64,000 nt of DNA from contig VSDH01000006.1 of assembly GCA_008636105.1 (NCBI GenBank), positions 55,338 through 119,337 on the forward strand. Direction: 5' to 3'. The notes under the pieces were generated by a model. The model made no database searches and was not told where the DNA came from. It worked only from the letters and a program-made list of their open reading frames with translations. Position 1 is the first letter of the stretch. Each line of letters begins with the position of its first letter. The translations under genes were made by a program, and so were the position numbers. This document shows, in pieces, positions 35,119 to 45,500 of the stretch. This DNA is from Candidatus Scalindua sediminis. Its GTDB lineage: Bacteria; Planctomycetota; Brocadiia; Brocadiales; Scalinduaceae.

Positions 35119-36849
35119 ATGGAATACAAAGACATAATTTATAAGACTCCTGTAAAGTACGGCTTAATCAATTACGAGAAGACATACGAGGATTTTGGAT
35201 GGGAAGAGGTTAAGAGAAGTTTTGAACACTTTTCCCACGATGGAGTAAATATTGCACACGAGGGCATTGACAGGCACACAAGCACGAGCCACAGGAATAA
35301 GGTTGCATTACTCTGGGAAGATGAAAATGGCCACAAAAAAGAATATACCTTCTCAGATATTAAGAGACAATCTGATAAATTAGCGAATGCATTAAAAGGC
35401 ATAGGTATAAATAAAGGCGATCGCGTCTTCTTGTTTCTACCAAGGATTCCTGAGCTTTATATAAGCATCATTGCCATAGCAAAGATTGGGGCTATTGCCG
35501 GGCCTATGTTTTCAGCATTCGGGCCGGGAGCGATAAAGGATCGCCTTTTAAATAGTGAAGCAAAGGCACTTATAACAACACCAGAGCTTAACCAAAGAGT
35601 AAATGAGGCCAAAGAAGAATTGCCAATGCTTAAGTACATTATCCTGGTAGGTGCAAAGGATAATCTTAAAAAAGGTGAGCTTAGTTACGAGTCCGAGATA
35701 AATAAGGCCTCAGAAGCGTTTAATATAACATGGGTTAATCCCGAAGATTATCTGTATATACTTTATACCTCTGGAACCACAGGGAAACCCAAGGGTGTAA
35801 CACACGTTCATAATGATATGATATCTCATTACATTACTACTAAGTGGGTACTGGATTTGATGGACGACGACGTTTACTGGTGTACGGCGGATCCGGGATG
35901 GGTAACCGGCACGGTGTATGGCATTTGGGGGCCATGGCTCAACGGAATCTCACAAGTTGTATACAGTGGGAGATATGATGCGGAAAAATGGTACTCAATT
36001 ATAGAGAAACACAAAGTAACAGTTTGGTACACGGCACCAACCGCATTAAGGATGCTTATGAAGGCTGGTGATGAGATCATAAAAAAATATGACTTAAGCA
36101 GTCTGCGATACATTTGCAGTGTTGGAGAACCTCTAAATCCAGAGGTTATTAGGTGGGGCTTAGGGGTGTATAATCTGCCTATTCATGATAACTGGTGGCA
36201 GACAGAAACTGGCTCCATAATGATAGCCAATTATCCCAGTCTACCGATAAAACCAGGCTCTATGGGTAAGCCTTTTCCGGGCATTTGTGCTAAGATCATT
36301 GATGCTAAAGGTAAGGAATTACCTTCAGGAAAGCATGGTTTTCTGGCTTTGAAGCCGGGCTGGCCGTCAATGTTAAGAAAAATCTGGAGAGACAGGGATA
36401 AATATAATGAATATTTCCGTACATCCGGATGGTATGCAACTGGTGATACTGCCTATATGGATGATGATGGATATTTTTGGTTCGTGGGTAGGGCGGATGA
36501 CGTTATCAACACTGCTGGCCATCGCGTAGGGCCTTTTGAGGTGGAAAGTGCGTTAGTTGAACACGAGGCTATTGCTGAGGCAGGCGTTATAGGGAAGCCT
36601 GATAAAGAAAGAGGCGAAATTATAAAGGCCTTTGTCGTTCTTAATCAGGGACATCAATCCTCAGACGGACTTAAAAAGGATATACAGGAATTTATAAAGA
36701 AACGATTAGCTGCTCATGCATATCCAAGGGAGATTGAGTTTACACAAAACGTGCCCAAGACAAGGAGCGGCAAGATAATGCGAAGGGTACTGAAGGCTAG
36801 AGATCTTGGATTGCCAACGGGAGATCTATCCACGCTAGAAGAAGATTAA
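35119..36849 (+). CDS. Acetyl-/acyl-CoA synthetase (AMP-forming)
   Basis: From the ATG at 35119 the product has 576 residues. A TTG at 35095 would add eight. ANL-superfamily motifs are present: the ATP loop YTSGTTGKPKGVTHVH (about residues 217-232), WWQTETGSIMIANYP near residue 358, the hinge region TGDTAYMDDDGYFWFVGRADDVI and the catalytic lysine in KTRSGKIMRRVL near the C-terminus. WWQTETG and TADPGWVTGTVYGIWGPW are typical of acetyl-CoA synthetases. It is shorter than canonical Acs (about 650 residues), so propionate or another short acid is also possible. Confidence 0.88.
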   Translation: MEYKDIIYKTPVKYGLINYEKTYEDFGWEEVKRSFEHFSHDGVNIAHEGIDRHTSTSHRNKVALLWEDENGHKKEYTFSDIKRQSDKLANALKGIGINKGDRVFLFLPRIPELYISIIAIAKIGAIAGPMFSAFGPGAIKDRLLNSEAKALITTPELNQRVNEAKEELPMLKYIILVGAKDNLKKGELSYESEINKASEAFNITWVNPEDYLYILYTSGTTGKPKGVTHVHNDMISHYITTKWVLDLMDDDVYWCTADPGWVTGTVYGIWGPWLNGISQVVYSGRYDAEKWYSIIEKHKVTVWYTAPTALRMLMKAGDEIIKKYDLSSLRYICSVGEPLNPEVIRWGLGVYNLPIHDNWWQTETGSIMIANYPSLPIKPGSMGKPFPGICAKIIDAKGKELPSGKHGFLALKPGWPSMLRKIWRDRDKYNEYFRTSGWYATGDTAYMDDDGYFWFVGRADDVINTAGHRVGPFEVESALVEHEAIAEAGVIGKPDKERGEIIKAFVVLNQGHQSSDGLKKDIQEFIKKRLAAHAYPREIEFTQNVPKTRSGKIMRRVLKARDLGLPTGDLSTLEED

Positions 36850-36900
36850 GCATACCTGTTCAAAAAACCATTTGTATTTTGAGTAGAATTTCCGCAGTTA

Positions 36901-37542
36901 TTACTTCCTAATTTTGTCCTTCCACTCACAAAGGTCATATACTACACAAATCGGACAGGACGGTTTTTTTGCCGTGCAGGTCATCCGACCATGAGCCTGA
37001 AAAAGATGACAGGTTTTTGTCCACTTTTCTCTGGGAACAACTTCACAGAGTTCTTTTTCGATATTATCTGGATTTTTTGAGGTTGCTAATCCCAACCGTG
37101 TCGAGACTCTCTGAACATGAGTATCAACGGCAATGGCTGGTTGCCCAAAGGCATTTCCCAAGACAATGTTGGCGGTCTTTCGCCCAATCCCCGGTAGGGA
37201 CGTTAATTCGTCTATGTCTGAGGGCACATTTCCATTGTATTTTTCTACGATTACCTTGCAGCAGTTCTTAATGTTGCCGGCTTTATTCCTGAAAAAGCTT
37301 ATTGAACTTACATCTTTTTCAAGTACGTTTATTTTTGCACGTTTGTAATCTTCTGCTTTTTTGTACTTTTTGAAAAGCGTTCTTGATACATCATTAACCC
37401 TTTTGTCTGTGCATTGAGCTGCCAGGATCGTTGCAACAAGCAATTCCAGTGGGCTGCTGAAATTCAATACAAGAGATACATCTGGATGCTTTTTCTCCAA
37501 AAGGCTTATGATTTTCGCAGCTACCTTTTTTTTGTCGGCCAT
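36901..37542 (-). CDS. nth: Endonuclease III
   Basis: From the ATG at 37542 the product has 213 residues, the usual Nth length. A TTG 60 bases upstream would give an atypical leader. The helix-hairpin-helix LPGIGRKTANIVLG contains the catalytic lysine, VDTHVQRVSTRLG the catalytic aspartate, and the C-terminal cysteines C-x6-C-x2-C-x5-C form the iron-sulfur cluster loop. It is a DNA glycosylase/AP lyase removing oxidised pyrimidines. It is convergent with the acyl-CoA synthetase gene. Confidence 0.94.
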   Translation of the reverse strand: MADKKKVAAKIISLLEKKHPDVSLVLNFSSPLELLVATILAAQCTDKRVNDVSRTLFKKYKKAEDYKRAKINVLEKDVSSISFFRNKAGNIKNCCKVIVEKYNGNVPSDIDELTSLPGIGRKTANIVLGNAFGQPAIAVDTHVQRVSTRLGLATSKNPDNIEKELCEVVPREKWTKTCHLFQAHGRMTCTAKKPSCPICVVYDLCEWKDKIRK

Positions 37543-37735
37543 TTTGCTAAACCTTACAGATTTGTCCAAGACCAAATGGAAGTCAAGGATCGTAGTTGGC
37601 AATTCCTAGAAAATAGAGAAGATAAGGGAAATGTAAAGAGAATTTTAAAAAGGAAGTGAACTTAAGGTACAAAATATTTAAATAGTTTGTTTTTGTTTTG
37701 TGTGGTGCTTGAATAGATGAATTAGTGTCTCTCAA

Positions 37736-37828
37736 TGGCGGAGAGGCCGGGATTCGAACCCGGGGTCCCACTATAAGCAGGACAATGGGTTAGCAACCCA
37801 CCGCTTTCAGCCGCTCAGCCACCTCTCC
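37736..37828 (-). tRNA. tRNA-Ser (GCT)
   Basis: This minus-strand class II tRNA has the acceptor stem GGAGAGG/CCTCTCC, the anticodon loop around TTGCTAA (anticodon GCT), a long variable arm and the T-loop GGTTCGAATCC. Discriminator G and an encoded CCA are at 37736-37739. Confidence 0.93.
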
Positions 37829-37915
37829 ATGAAATTTTTGCTAACAAAGATTTTGCTTATTTAATAAATTATTTTTAGCTTATCGACTTCTATGCTTCTT
37901 TTCCTGTTAGTATGA

Positions 37916-38007
37916 TGGCGGAGGGAGTAGGATTCGAACCCACGGTCCCAATTCCTCAGGACTGCAGTTTTCAAGACTGCCGCCTTAAACCACTCGGCCA
38001 TCCCTCC
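37916..38007 (-). tRNA. tRNA-Ser (TGA)
   Basis: This minus-strand class II tRNA has the acceptor stem GGAGGGA/TCCCTCC, the anticodon loop CTTGAAA (anticodon TGA), a long variable arm and the T-loop GGTTCGAATCC. CCA is encoded at 37916-37918. It is tandem with tRNA-Ser(GCT). Confidence 0.94.
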
Positions 38008-38062
38008 TGAGTATTTTGTAACAAGACTTGTGTGTGAAGTTGTGGCAATGTAGCTCAGGTTG

Positions 38063-38467
38063 TTACGAACTCTCCCATTTACATACTTCTTCAAGAACCT
38101 TTTTAGCTACATATATGGGTGTGTTTTTTTGCATAGCCAATGCAATGGCATCGCTTGGTCTGGAGTCAACTTCCAATTTATTGCCATTTTGATTTATGAC
38201 TATCTTGGCATAAAAAGTATTATTTCTTAAATCGCTTATTTCAACCTTTGCTACGCCATCGCTTAGTTGAGTTATTACATTCGTGAGTAGATCGTGTGTA
38301 AGTGGTCTTGGTGTTGGAATACCTTTTACGGCTCTATCAATTGCCCATGCCTCATGTAGGCCTATGACAATTGGAAAGCTCCTTTGACCATCCTTTTCTT
38401 TAAGAACAATTATCTGATGGTCGCTTGTTTCTGAAATCATTATCCTGGATAATTCCATGTGAACCAT
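38063..38467 (-). CDS. DUF151/bifunctional nuclease family protein
   Basis: This 134-residue cytosolic protein matches the BFN (DUF151) family. It contains IIVLKEKDGQRSFPIVIGLHEAWAI (about residues 18-42), RPLTHDLLTNVI, then FYAKIVI and DSRPSDAIALAMQKNTPIYV. Relatives have DNase and RNase activity in plants and are conserved in many bacteria without a settled role. It lies just upstream of the two tRNA-Ser genes on the same strand and may be co-transcribed with them. Confidence 0.87.
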   Translation of the reverse strand: MVHMELSRIMISETSDHQIIVLKEKDGQRSFPIVIGLHEAWAIDRAVKGIPTPRPLTHDLLTNVITQLSDGVAKVEISDLRNNTFYAKIVINQNGNKLEVDSRPSDAIALAMQKNTPIYVAKKVLEEVCKWESS

Positions 38468-38567
38468 ATAATTCCCCTTAATAATTTGCTTTTAACTCTA
38501 TGAAAAATTCTAACATACACGGTATCTTTGTCAACATTATTTTCATTTGCTGCAAAAGTAAAACCTA

Positions 38568-38596
38568 TTGACACTATATATGGTGACTGGTATACT
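38568..38596 (+). promoter_or_regulatory. Sigma-70-type promoter
   Basis: TTGACA (38568-38573), a 17-base spacer and TATACT (38591-38596) lie about 90 bases before uppP. It would drive the uppP-CPBP protease-ubiX run. Confidence 0.62.
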
Positions 38597-38683
38597 TAAA
38601 AAGACCTTTTGATTCATGCAAAAATTTTCTGTAAGTAAAGGAAAACATTCAGATTATGCCAAGTCCTCGCATTTACTTTTATA

Positions 38684-39505
38684 ATGATAATACAATCCAT
38701 AATCCTAGGTATAGTACAAGGTTTAACAGAGTTTTTGCCTGTTAGCAGTTCTGGACATCTGGTAATCTTCAAAAGCTATTTGGGGACAGACACTCAAGGT
38801 GTTATCTGGGAAGTATCACTTCACTTCGGCACGCTTTTGGCAATTATAGGAGTGTTTTTTAAGGATATATTTGAAATTTTGAGGGGTGTTTGTTTATCAT
38901 GCAAAAAGATAGTTCTCGGTGAAAGCTTAATTAATATTTTTAGAAACGACAACAATACTCGTGTTTTTCTTCTTGTATTAATAGGAACGATACCTACGGC
39001 CCTTATAGCATTTTTTTTTAGAAGTACGTTTGAGAGCCTTTTCAACAAACCTGTATTAGCAGGTCTCATGTTGCTTGTAACGGGTACAGTACTCTGGTTT
39101 ACCAGGAGATATTTAATAATCAACAGCAATAAAGAGAAATTAGGTATTTGTGATGCGTTGATAATCGGTACTGTACAGGGGCTTGCAATAACTCCGGGTA
39201 TATCCCGTTCAGGCACAACGATTGCCGCAGCTATTTTCAGGGGAGTTGATAGGGGATTTGCGGCCAAGTTTTCTTTTCTGCTGGCAATACCTGCAATCCT
39301 GGGAGCAATGGCAATGATACTGAAGGATCCTATAAATTTTAAAAATGATGAGATTTCTTTTCTTGTTACTGGAAGTATTGTTGCAGCTGTAACAGGCTAT
39401 GTTTCTCTACGTTTTTTGATAAAAATCATTACAGCTGGTAAACTTTACCTGTTTTCATATTATTGCTGGCCTGTTGGGTTGTTTGCAATCTTGTTTTTCT
39501 TATGA
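38684..39505 (+). CDS. uppP: Undecaprenyl-diphosphatase
   Basis: The 273-residue polytopic membrane protein has both UppP signatures. GIVQGLTEFLPVSSSGHL (residues 9-26) carries the catalytic glutamate and the serine cluster, and GISRSGTTIAAAIFRG near residue 172 carries the essential arginine. It recycles undecaprenyl pyrophosphate for cell-wall and surface polysaccharide synthesis. Its stop overlaps the start of the CPBP protease as ATGA. Confidence 0.95.
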   Translation: MIIQSIILGIVQGLTEFLPVSSSGHLVIFKSYLGTDTQGVIWEVSLHFGTLLAIIGVFFKDIFEILRGVCLSCKKIVLGESLINIFRNDNNTRVFLLVLIGTIPTALIAFFFRSTFESLFNKPVLAGLMLLVTGTVLWFTRRYLIINSNKEKLGICDALIIGTVQGLAITPGISRSGTTIAAAIFRGVDRGFAAKFSFLLAIPAILGAMAMILKDPINFKNDEISFLVTGSIVAAVTGYVSLRFLIKIITAGKLYLFSYYCWPVGLFAILFFL

Positions 39506-40203
39506 ATGATTATTTTATTCGTACCAAAAATTTACCAAAAAGCTTTCTTTTTATCTTGCCCCTTTTAGTCCTTTACGAAATTGGCATAATCCTATATGGT
39601 TCAGAAGTAAAAAATACTGCAGATGTTATTGTAAAAAGCCCGTTAGAAATATTCGGAAAGAACGCTACTTTAGTATTTAATTCCTTAGTAATCATTATTT
39701 CCTTTTGTTCAATATTTTATATTGAGAAAAAACATCGTTTACATTGTGGTATCTTCTTTCCTATGTTATTGGAAAGTATAATTTATGCACTTTTCCTTGG
39801 GTATGTAATTGTGTTTTTGGTATACGGATTTTTGCCATTAGATATTAGTAACTTTCATGCAGAGAATTTCGCGAAGGGGGTTATTATTTCTTTAGGAGCA
39901 GGGGTTTATGAAGAGATATTCTTTCGCCTTTTACTATTAAGTACCCTTTGTTTTGTTTTTGTTAAGGTATTTAAAATCAACGCATTGATAGGTTCATTTC
40001 TTGGCATATTAATATGTGCTTGTATTTTTTCTTCCATGCATTATGCAGGAATAGTAGGTGACAGTTTTTCGATTCATAGTTTCATGTTTCGTTTTATCGC
40101 TGGAATTATCCTGTCGGCAATATTTATATTTCGGGGATTAGGAATTGCAGTGTATACACATGCAACTTATGATGTTTTAACAGTCTTTAGATTTTATACA
40201 TAA
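39502..40203 (+). CDS. CPBP-family intramembrane metalloprotease (CAAX/ABI)
   Basis: From the ATG at 39502 (ATGA overlap with uppP) the product has 233 residues and several membrane helices. The glutamate pair and arginine motif EEIFFR is in GVYEEIFFRLLLLS, and two histidine motifs follow in SSMHYAG and HATYDVL. This is the complete set for the CPBP (type II CAAX protease) family. Substrates of bacterial members are generally unknown. Translational coupling to uppP suggests a role in envelope biology. Confidence 0.87.
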   Translation: MNDYFIRTKNLPKSFLFILPLLVLYEIGIILYGSEVKNTADVIVKSPLEIFGKNATLVFNSLVIIISFCSIFYIEKKHRLHCGIFFPMLLESIIYALFLGYVIVFLVYGFLPLDISNFHAENFAKGVIISLGAGVYEEIFFRLLLLSTLCFVFVKVFKINALIGSFLGILICACIFSSMHYAGIVGDSFSIHSFMFRFIAGIILSAIFIFRGLGIAVYTHATYDVLTVFRFYT

Positions 40204-40218
40204 TGAGGAGTCGTTTAA

Positions 40219-40845
40219 ATGGAAAATATAATAGTAGCTATTACGGGAGCTAGTGGTGTAATTTATGGCCGGAGGCTTCTACAGGTTTTGTGCGATAAAT
40301 CTTATTCTATTCACTTAAGTATATCTGAGTCGGCTGCAAAAGTGATAGAGAGCGAGCTTAACCTTTCTTTAGACTTAAAAGATTTCGATGTTAGTAAACT
40401 CATAGGCAGGAAAAGCCCTTGTGTAACTTATCATCATGCATCAGATATTGCTGCACCTATTTCAAGTGGCAAATTCAAATCCAAAGCAATGATTATAGTA
40501 CCATGCAGTATGAACACACTCTGCTCGGTTGCAAATGGAATTGCATCAAATCTTATTCAGCGTGCTGCTAGTGCGACCTTGAAAGAGGGAAGAAAGTTAG
40601 TTGTCGTTCCCCGTGAAACTCCCTTAACTTCAATACACCTGGAGAGTATGTTGAAGCTGTCAAGGGCTCAAGTTTGTATTCTACCGGCTATGCCCGGGTA
40701 CTATTACCTTCCAAAAACAATTGACGATCAGGTTGATTTCATAGTAGGAAAGATACTTGACTATATCGGGATAGAGTATTCACCATACACAAAGAAAGGG
40801 TATGGTGAATTGGACTTCCTGAGCTCCGAGTTGATGACAACTTAG
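40219..40845 (+). CDS. ubiX: Flavin prenyltransferase UbiX
   Basis: The 208-residue flavoprotein has the UbiX hallmarks AITGASGVIYGRRLL at the N-terminus, IVPCSMNTLCSVANGIASNLIQRAASATLKEGRKLVVVPRETPL across the middle, and PAMPGYYYLPKTIDDQVDF. It prenylates FMN to make the cofactor of UbiD-type decarboxylases, including those in quinone biosynthesis. No ubiD is in the window. GAGGAG precedes the ATG. Confidence 0.94.
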   Translation: MENIIVAITGASGVIYGRRLLQVLCDKSYSIHLSISESAAKVIESELNLSLDLKDFDVSKLIGRKSPCVTYHHASDIAAPISSGKFKSKAMIIVPCSMNTLCSVANGIASNLIQRAASATLKEGRKLVVVPRETPLTSIHLESMLKLSRAQVCILPAMPGYYYLPKTIDDQVDFIVGKILDYIGIEYSPYTKKGYGELDFLSSELMTT

Positions 40846-41024
40846 CAAAGTAACATCTTTTATATCATAAGTATGAATGAAAATTCTTAGAAAATAGAAT
40901 GACAAATTCATTCCTAACCGCATACAGGCAATGTACAGGCAGGCATAAAAAGATTATTCCTTTAACCATAAACTAATTGAGTCTGTGACACCAGTAGTAA
41001 CTTATTATTAGGGCAGAGCTTATT

Positions 41025-42089
41025 ATGGAAGAGACTAAGAAAAGAAGCAGATTGGGTTTCTGGATTTCGACTTCACTGGCAATATTCTTTTTTCTTATCA
41101 GCGTAGTATTACTATTCACCCTATTGGGTCTTCTTATAATTAAGGGTGCTTTTTTGTCAGATGTGGAAGAAGGAAAAATAAGAAAGCTAGTTGAAGTAGT
41201 AGTAGAAGGAACAGGTACCGATAAAATAACCATAATCCCCGTTAAGGGCATAATTACTGCTCAACCATCTAAAAAACTTCTTTATGAAACACCAAGCCTC
41301 GTGGATAGCGTGAAGAAACAACTTGAGCAGGCACGAGATGACGATGATGTGAAGGCTGTGATATTGGAGATTGATAGTCCCGGCGGCGGGATAACGGCGA
41401 GCGATATTATTTACAAAGAGATATTGGATTTCAAAGAGAAGACAAATAAAAAAGTAATTGTTAGCATGCAGGATGTTGCTGCGTCAGGAGCCTATTATAT
41501 TTCGGCTAACGCTGATAAAATCATATCTCATCCAACGACGATTACAGGGAGCATAGGGGTGATAATGCCTCTTATTAATATAGCTAATCTGGTGGAAAAA
41601 TACGGCATTGAGGATACTTCTATAAAGTCAGGAGATATGAAGGACATCGGTTCACCGTTTAAAAAGATGTCTAATGAAGAACGGGAGGTTTTGCATAATA
41701 TAGTTGATGAAATGTACACAAGGTTTTTGGAAATCATTTCAGAAGGTAGAAATATGAAAATGGAAGATGTTAGAAAGCTGGCAGATGGTAGGATATATAC
41801 CGGAAGCCAGGCATTGGAAAATGGGTTGGTTGATCAATTAGGTTATATTGAAGATGCAATTGCCGTTGCCAAAGAAATGGCAGGTTTAAAGGAAGCAAAA
41901 ATTATAAAGTATAAGAAAACGTTCACTCTGGCAGAGATTTTTTCAGGTACAATGAACAATTTGTTTGGTGACCGTATAATCAAGATTGATATAAATGCCT
42001 TGGCAATAGAAGATGATTTTCCAAGATTTATGTATTTATGGACTGGATACCAACAGAATTACTTCCTTAAATGGCCAGCATTGAATTGA
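41025..42089 (+). CDS. sppA: Signal peptide peptidase SppA
   Basis: The 354-residue protein has an N-terminal membrane helix (residues 11-40). The serine protease core follows: ILEIDSPGGGITASDIIY, then VSMQDVAASGAYYISANADKI with the nucleophilic serine, and TITGSIGVIM. A lysine in MKDIGSPFKKM would be the general base of the short SppA type. It degrades cleaved signal peptides at the inner membrane. The helix, SGAYY and tail ADGRIYTGSQALENGLVDQLG all match the family. Confidence 0.92.
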   Translation: MEETKKRSRLGFWISTSLAIFFFLISVVLLFTLLGLLIIKGAFLSDVEEGKIRKLVEVVVEGTGTDKITIIPVKGIITAQPSKKLLYETPSLVDSVKKQLEQARDDDDVKAVILEIDSPGGGITASDIIYKEILDFKEKTNKKVIVSMQDVAASGAYYISANADKIISHPTTITGSIGVIMPLINIANLVEKYGIEDTSIKSGDMKDIGSPFKKMSNEEREVLHNIVDEMYTRFLEIISEGRNMKMEDVRKLADGRIYTGSQALENGLVDQLGYIEDAIAVAKEMAGLKEAKIIKYKKTFTLAEIFSGTMNNLFGDRIIKIDINALAIEDDFPRFMYLWTGYQQNYFLKWPALN

Positions 42090-42434
42090 AAGATTACAAA
42101 TTATTTACCCGCGGGATAAATAATATTAGTCAATACAACATAGAATCAACCCAATCTAATTTTTGAAGTAAGCAAACACTAAATGTATAAATTTACATCC
42201 CACAGGGCAGGCAAATTACAATCCCAAATGACCAAAAATCAAAACAAGCCGCATGATTTAGGAGAAAAACAACCACTTTACTGTTGTAATTTTGTACATT
42301 GCGTGTAATCTGTAGTTTGCCTGCCTTATCGGCAGACAGGCATATTATAAATTAAAGTTGAAGGGTAATGGCACCTACCTACCAGATTTCATCTTTTGAA
42401 CGGGTAAAAATCACCCAATTTATATAATATTTAG
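42090..42434. other. Intergenic region with one hairpin
   Basis: No gene is seen here. TGCCTG...CAGGCA at 42318-42342 forms a hairpin of the GC-rich repeat type, placed beyond sppA, and may help end its transcript. Confidence 0.4.
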
Positions 42435-42566
42435 ATTATTAAAGAATTAAAGAAAATATCCGATAAGAAGGTTATATATGTGCCTGTCAGGATAGCTCTT
42501 ACAGGGAAAAGACACGGCCCTGAACATGGAGAGTTATATGAATTCCCAAACTTATCCAATTTATAA
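42435..42566 (+). pseudogene. Fragment resembling the C-terminus of glutamyl-tRNA synthetase
   Basis: The frame between an in-frame TAG and a TAA encodes 43 residues reading IIKELKKISDKK, then YVPVRIALTGKRHGPEHGELYEF. The pattern P-[IV]-R-x-A-L-T-G-x-x-H-G-P is the conserved end of bacterial GltX. There is no start codon with a ribosome binding site and no upstream remainder of the enzyme. It looks like a stranded gene fragment just before the hybrid kinase. Only the motif supports this. Confidence 0.5.
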
Positions 42567-42586
42567 CCCTTAAAAGGAAACTGAAG

Positions 42587-45500
42587 ATGACAAACAAGGA
42601 TCAGAATATTAGCAGTGTTACTCAAAAAAATACATTTAAGCGGGGGCTTAGGAGAACACTTCTTACCTGGTTTCTGGTGTTCTCTATTATTCCGCTTATC
42701 GTCGTCAGCGTTGTCAGTTATAAACAAGCACATGACAATTTACAGGATGCTGCTTTCAGATCTCTATCCTCAATAGCAAAACTAAAAACCGTTTTTATTA
42801 ACAAATGGTATTCATACCGATTAAAGGATCTTGAATTCCAGATAACTAACTCCACAAACGTAAGATTCCTACAGGCGCTTAAGGAAGCTTTTGGAGCCGG
42901 TGGTAAAGATGTCGCGGAGTTCGTAAGGAGCGATGAGTGGACTAGTATTGTAAAAAACGTAGGTGGAGACTTAAAGAAATTTAAACAAACCTATGGATAT
43001 TATAATTTATTTCTAATTGACGATGACGGAAATATTCTGTTTTCAGTCGCCGAGGAAGATGACTTGGGGACTAATCTAAAAACCGGACTATACAAGGAAA
43101 CACGATTTGCCCGTAAATGCATGGAGGCCTTTGAAACAGGAAGACCAGTTTTTTCAGATCTGGAATTTTACTCGCCTTCTAACGATACCTTAGCGGGTTT
43201 CCTGATTCAGGCGATGGTGGATGAAGATGGTAACAGGATTGGGTTGATGGCATTTCAGATTAAACTCGACAAAATCAATCTCATTATGCAAGAACGAACC
43301 GGATTGGGTGCAACCGGGGAAACTTATCTTGTGGGGAAAGATTTCCTGATGCGTTCCGCTCCTGACCCAGATAAAAAATCCTTAATCCTGGATGAGAAGG
43401 CGAAGGTAGAAACCGATATCATCAAGGCCTGGCACAGGACACATTTTTCCCGGGAATATAAAGGCAAAATCGAAAAAGGAGAAAAAGCGAGTGAGAAGGT
43501 TCATAATGTAACTGAGGTGAATAAATATATTGGTCGTAATGGAGTTCCTGTTCTTGGATTTATCAACCACCTGGAAATTGCCGGCGTGCCAATGGCAGTG
43601 GTTGCCGAGATTGAGCAAAAAGAAGCCTTTGCCTCCACCAGATGGCTGCGTGCCATAGTTTTCAGTCTCCTATCAGCAACCGTTGTACTGGTTGTTTACA
43701 TTGCATTTGTTATTTCAAGGGATATCGTCCGTCCCATTAAAAAACTTTCTGTAGGTGCCAAACGCGTCGCCATGGGACAGCTCGACCATGAAATTGAAGT
43801 CAAATCCAAAAATGAAATTGGTGAATTAGCTGACAGTTTTAATGATATGCTCCACAACCTGCGCCAGACGACGGAGAAGAACGAGGCCCATAACTGGCTC
43901 AGAACTGGCCAAACTGAACTGAACGTAAAAATGCAGGGTGAACAAGATATTGGAACATTGGGTGGAAACATTATCAGCTATCTTGCTGAATATCTAAACG
44001 TACAGATCGGGGCACTATATATGGCTGTTGAAGACGGCCGGCTGAAACTAATCGGCAGCTATGCCTATACCCGGCGAGAAGACCTCTCAAGCGAATTTTT
44101 GGCTGGCGAAGGCCTGGTGGGTCAGGCCGCCATCGAGAAAAAACACATCCTTGTTACCAATTGCCCGGCTAATTATATTAGTATTTATTCCGGCCTGGGA
44201 GAGGCCATCCCTAAAAATATCCTGGTATTTCCACTGATATTAAATAATACGGTGAAAGGCATTGTCGAACTGGGAGCTTTTGATGAATTTACCGATTCCC
44301 ACATGACTTTTTTAGAGGAAGTTGCAGAGGGTATTGCAATTACCTTGAATTCATTTATGTCCAGAAACCGGACTAACTCTCTGCTCGAACAGACCAGGCG
44401 ACAGGCAGAAGAACTCCAAACTCGGGAGGAGGAACTGCGCCAGACCAATGAAGAGCTTGAAGAACATACCAAAGCCTTAAAAGAATCGGAATCAAGACTG
44501 CAAACCCAGCAGGAAGAACTACGGCAGACTAACGAAGAGCTTGAAGAACAAAGCCAGCGCCTTGAAGAACAAAAAAAAGATACTGAAAAAAAGAATAGGG
44601 AACTGAAAATTGCACAAAGGCTTATTGAGGAAAAGGCACGGGAGGTGGAATTAAGTAGCAAATACAAATCAGAATTCTTGGCCAATATGTCCCATGAACT
44701 AAGGACGCCTTTGAACAGCATTCTCCTTTTATCGAAACTCCTTGCTGATAACAACGACGGCAACCTGACAGAAGATGATGTGGAATCTGCAAATGCCATC
44801 CATTCTTCGGGTACTGACCTACTGGAGCTTATTAGTGATGTGCTGGATCTTTCCAAGGTGGAGGCAGGAAAGATAGAACTTCATATAGAGGATATGGTCC
44901 TGCGGGATCTTTGCGATACCATGAAAAGGAGTTTTCAGCCTCTTGCCACAGAGAAGGGTCTTGGCCTGAACATGGATATTACGGATGGTTTGCCTGCTCA
45001 TGTACGTACGGACCGGCAAAGGATTGAGCAGATTGTGAAGAACTTTATTTCCAATGCATTCAAGTTTACCAAAGAAGGTAGTGTTACCCTGCGTATAAGC
45101 CGCCCGGATGGTCGTCAGTCAAACGACGAAGCTAACTTGCCAGAAAGCGGTTTTGATCCAGCAAAGACCATTTCATTTTCAGTTATAGATACGGGAGTAG
45201 GCATTCCTGAAGAAAAGCAGAAATTAATCTTTGAAGAGTTTCAACAAGCTGACGGAACCACAAGTAGAAAGTATGGTGGAACAGGGCTTGGACTTTCAAT
45301 TTCAAAAGGACTTGCCAACTTGCTTGGAGGAGAAATCCGCGTGGAGAGTGTCCAAGGTAAAGGGAGCACCTTTACCCTCTATCTCCCGGAAACTTTAAAA
45401 TCTGAAGTTGAAACAAAAGAGACATCTTTAGAACCATTACCTGTTAACCAGCCCGCCTGTCGGACGGACAGGGAAACAGAGTCAGACATAAGCCTTTTGG

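Noticed and set aside
37416..37602. Longer endonuclease III start (TTG at 37602)
   Set aside because: It would add about 20 unusual residues, and the ATG at 37542 gives the normal length.
37861..38094. 77-residue minus-strand frame over tRNA-Ser
   Set aside because: Its middle (AEWFKAAVLKTAVLRNWD) is the usual false translation of a tRNA-Ser gene.
44185..44856. 223-residue minus-strand frame
   Set aside because: Ser-rich shadow of the GAF and coiled-coil region of the hybrid kinase.
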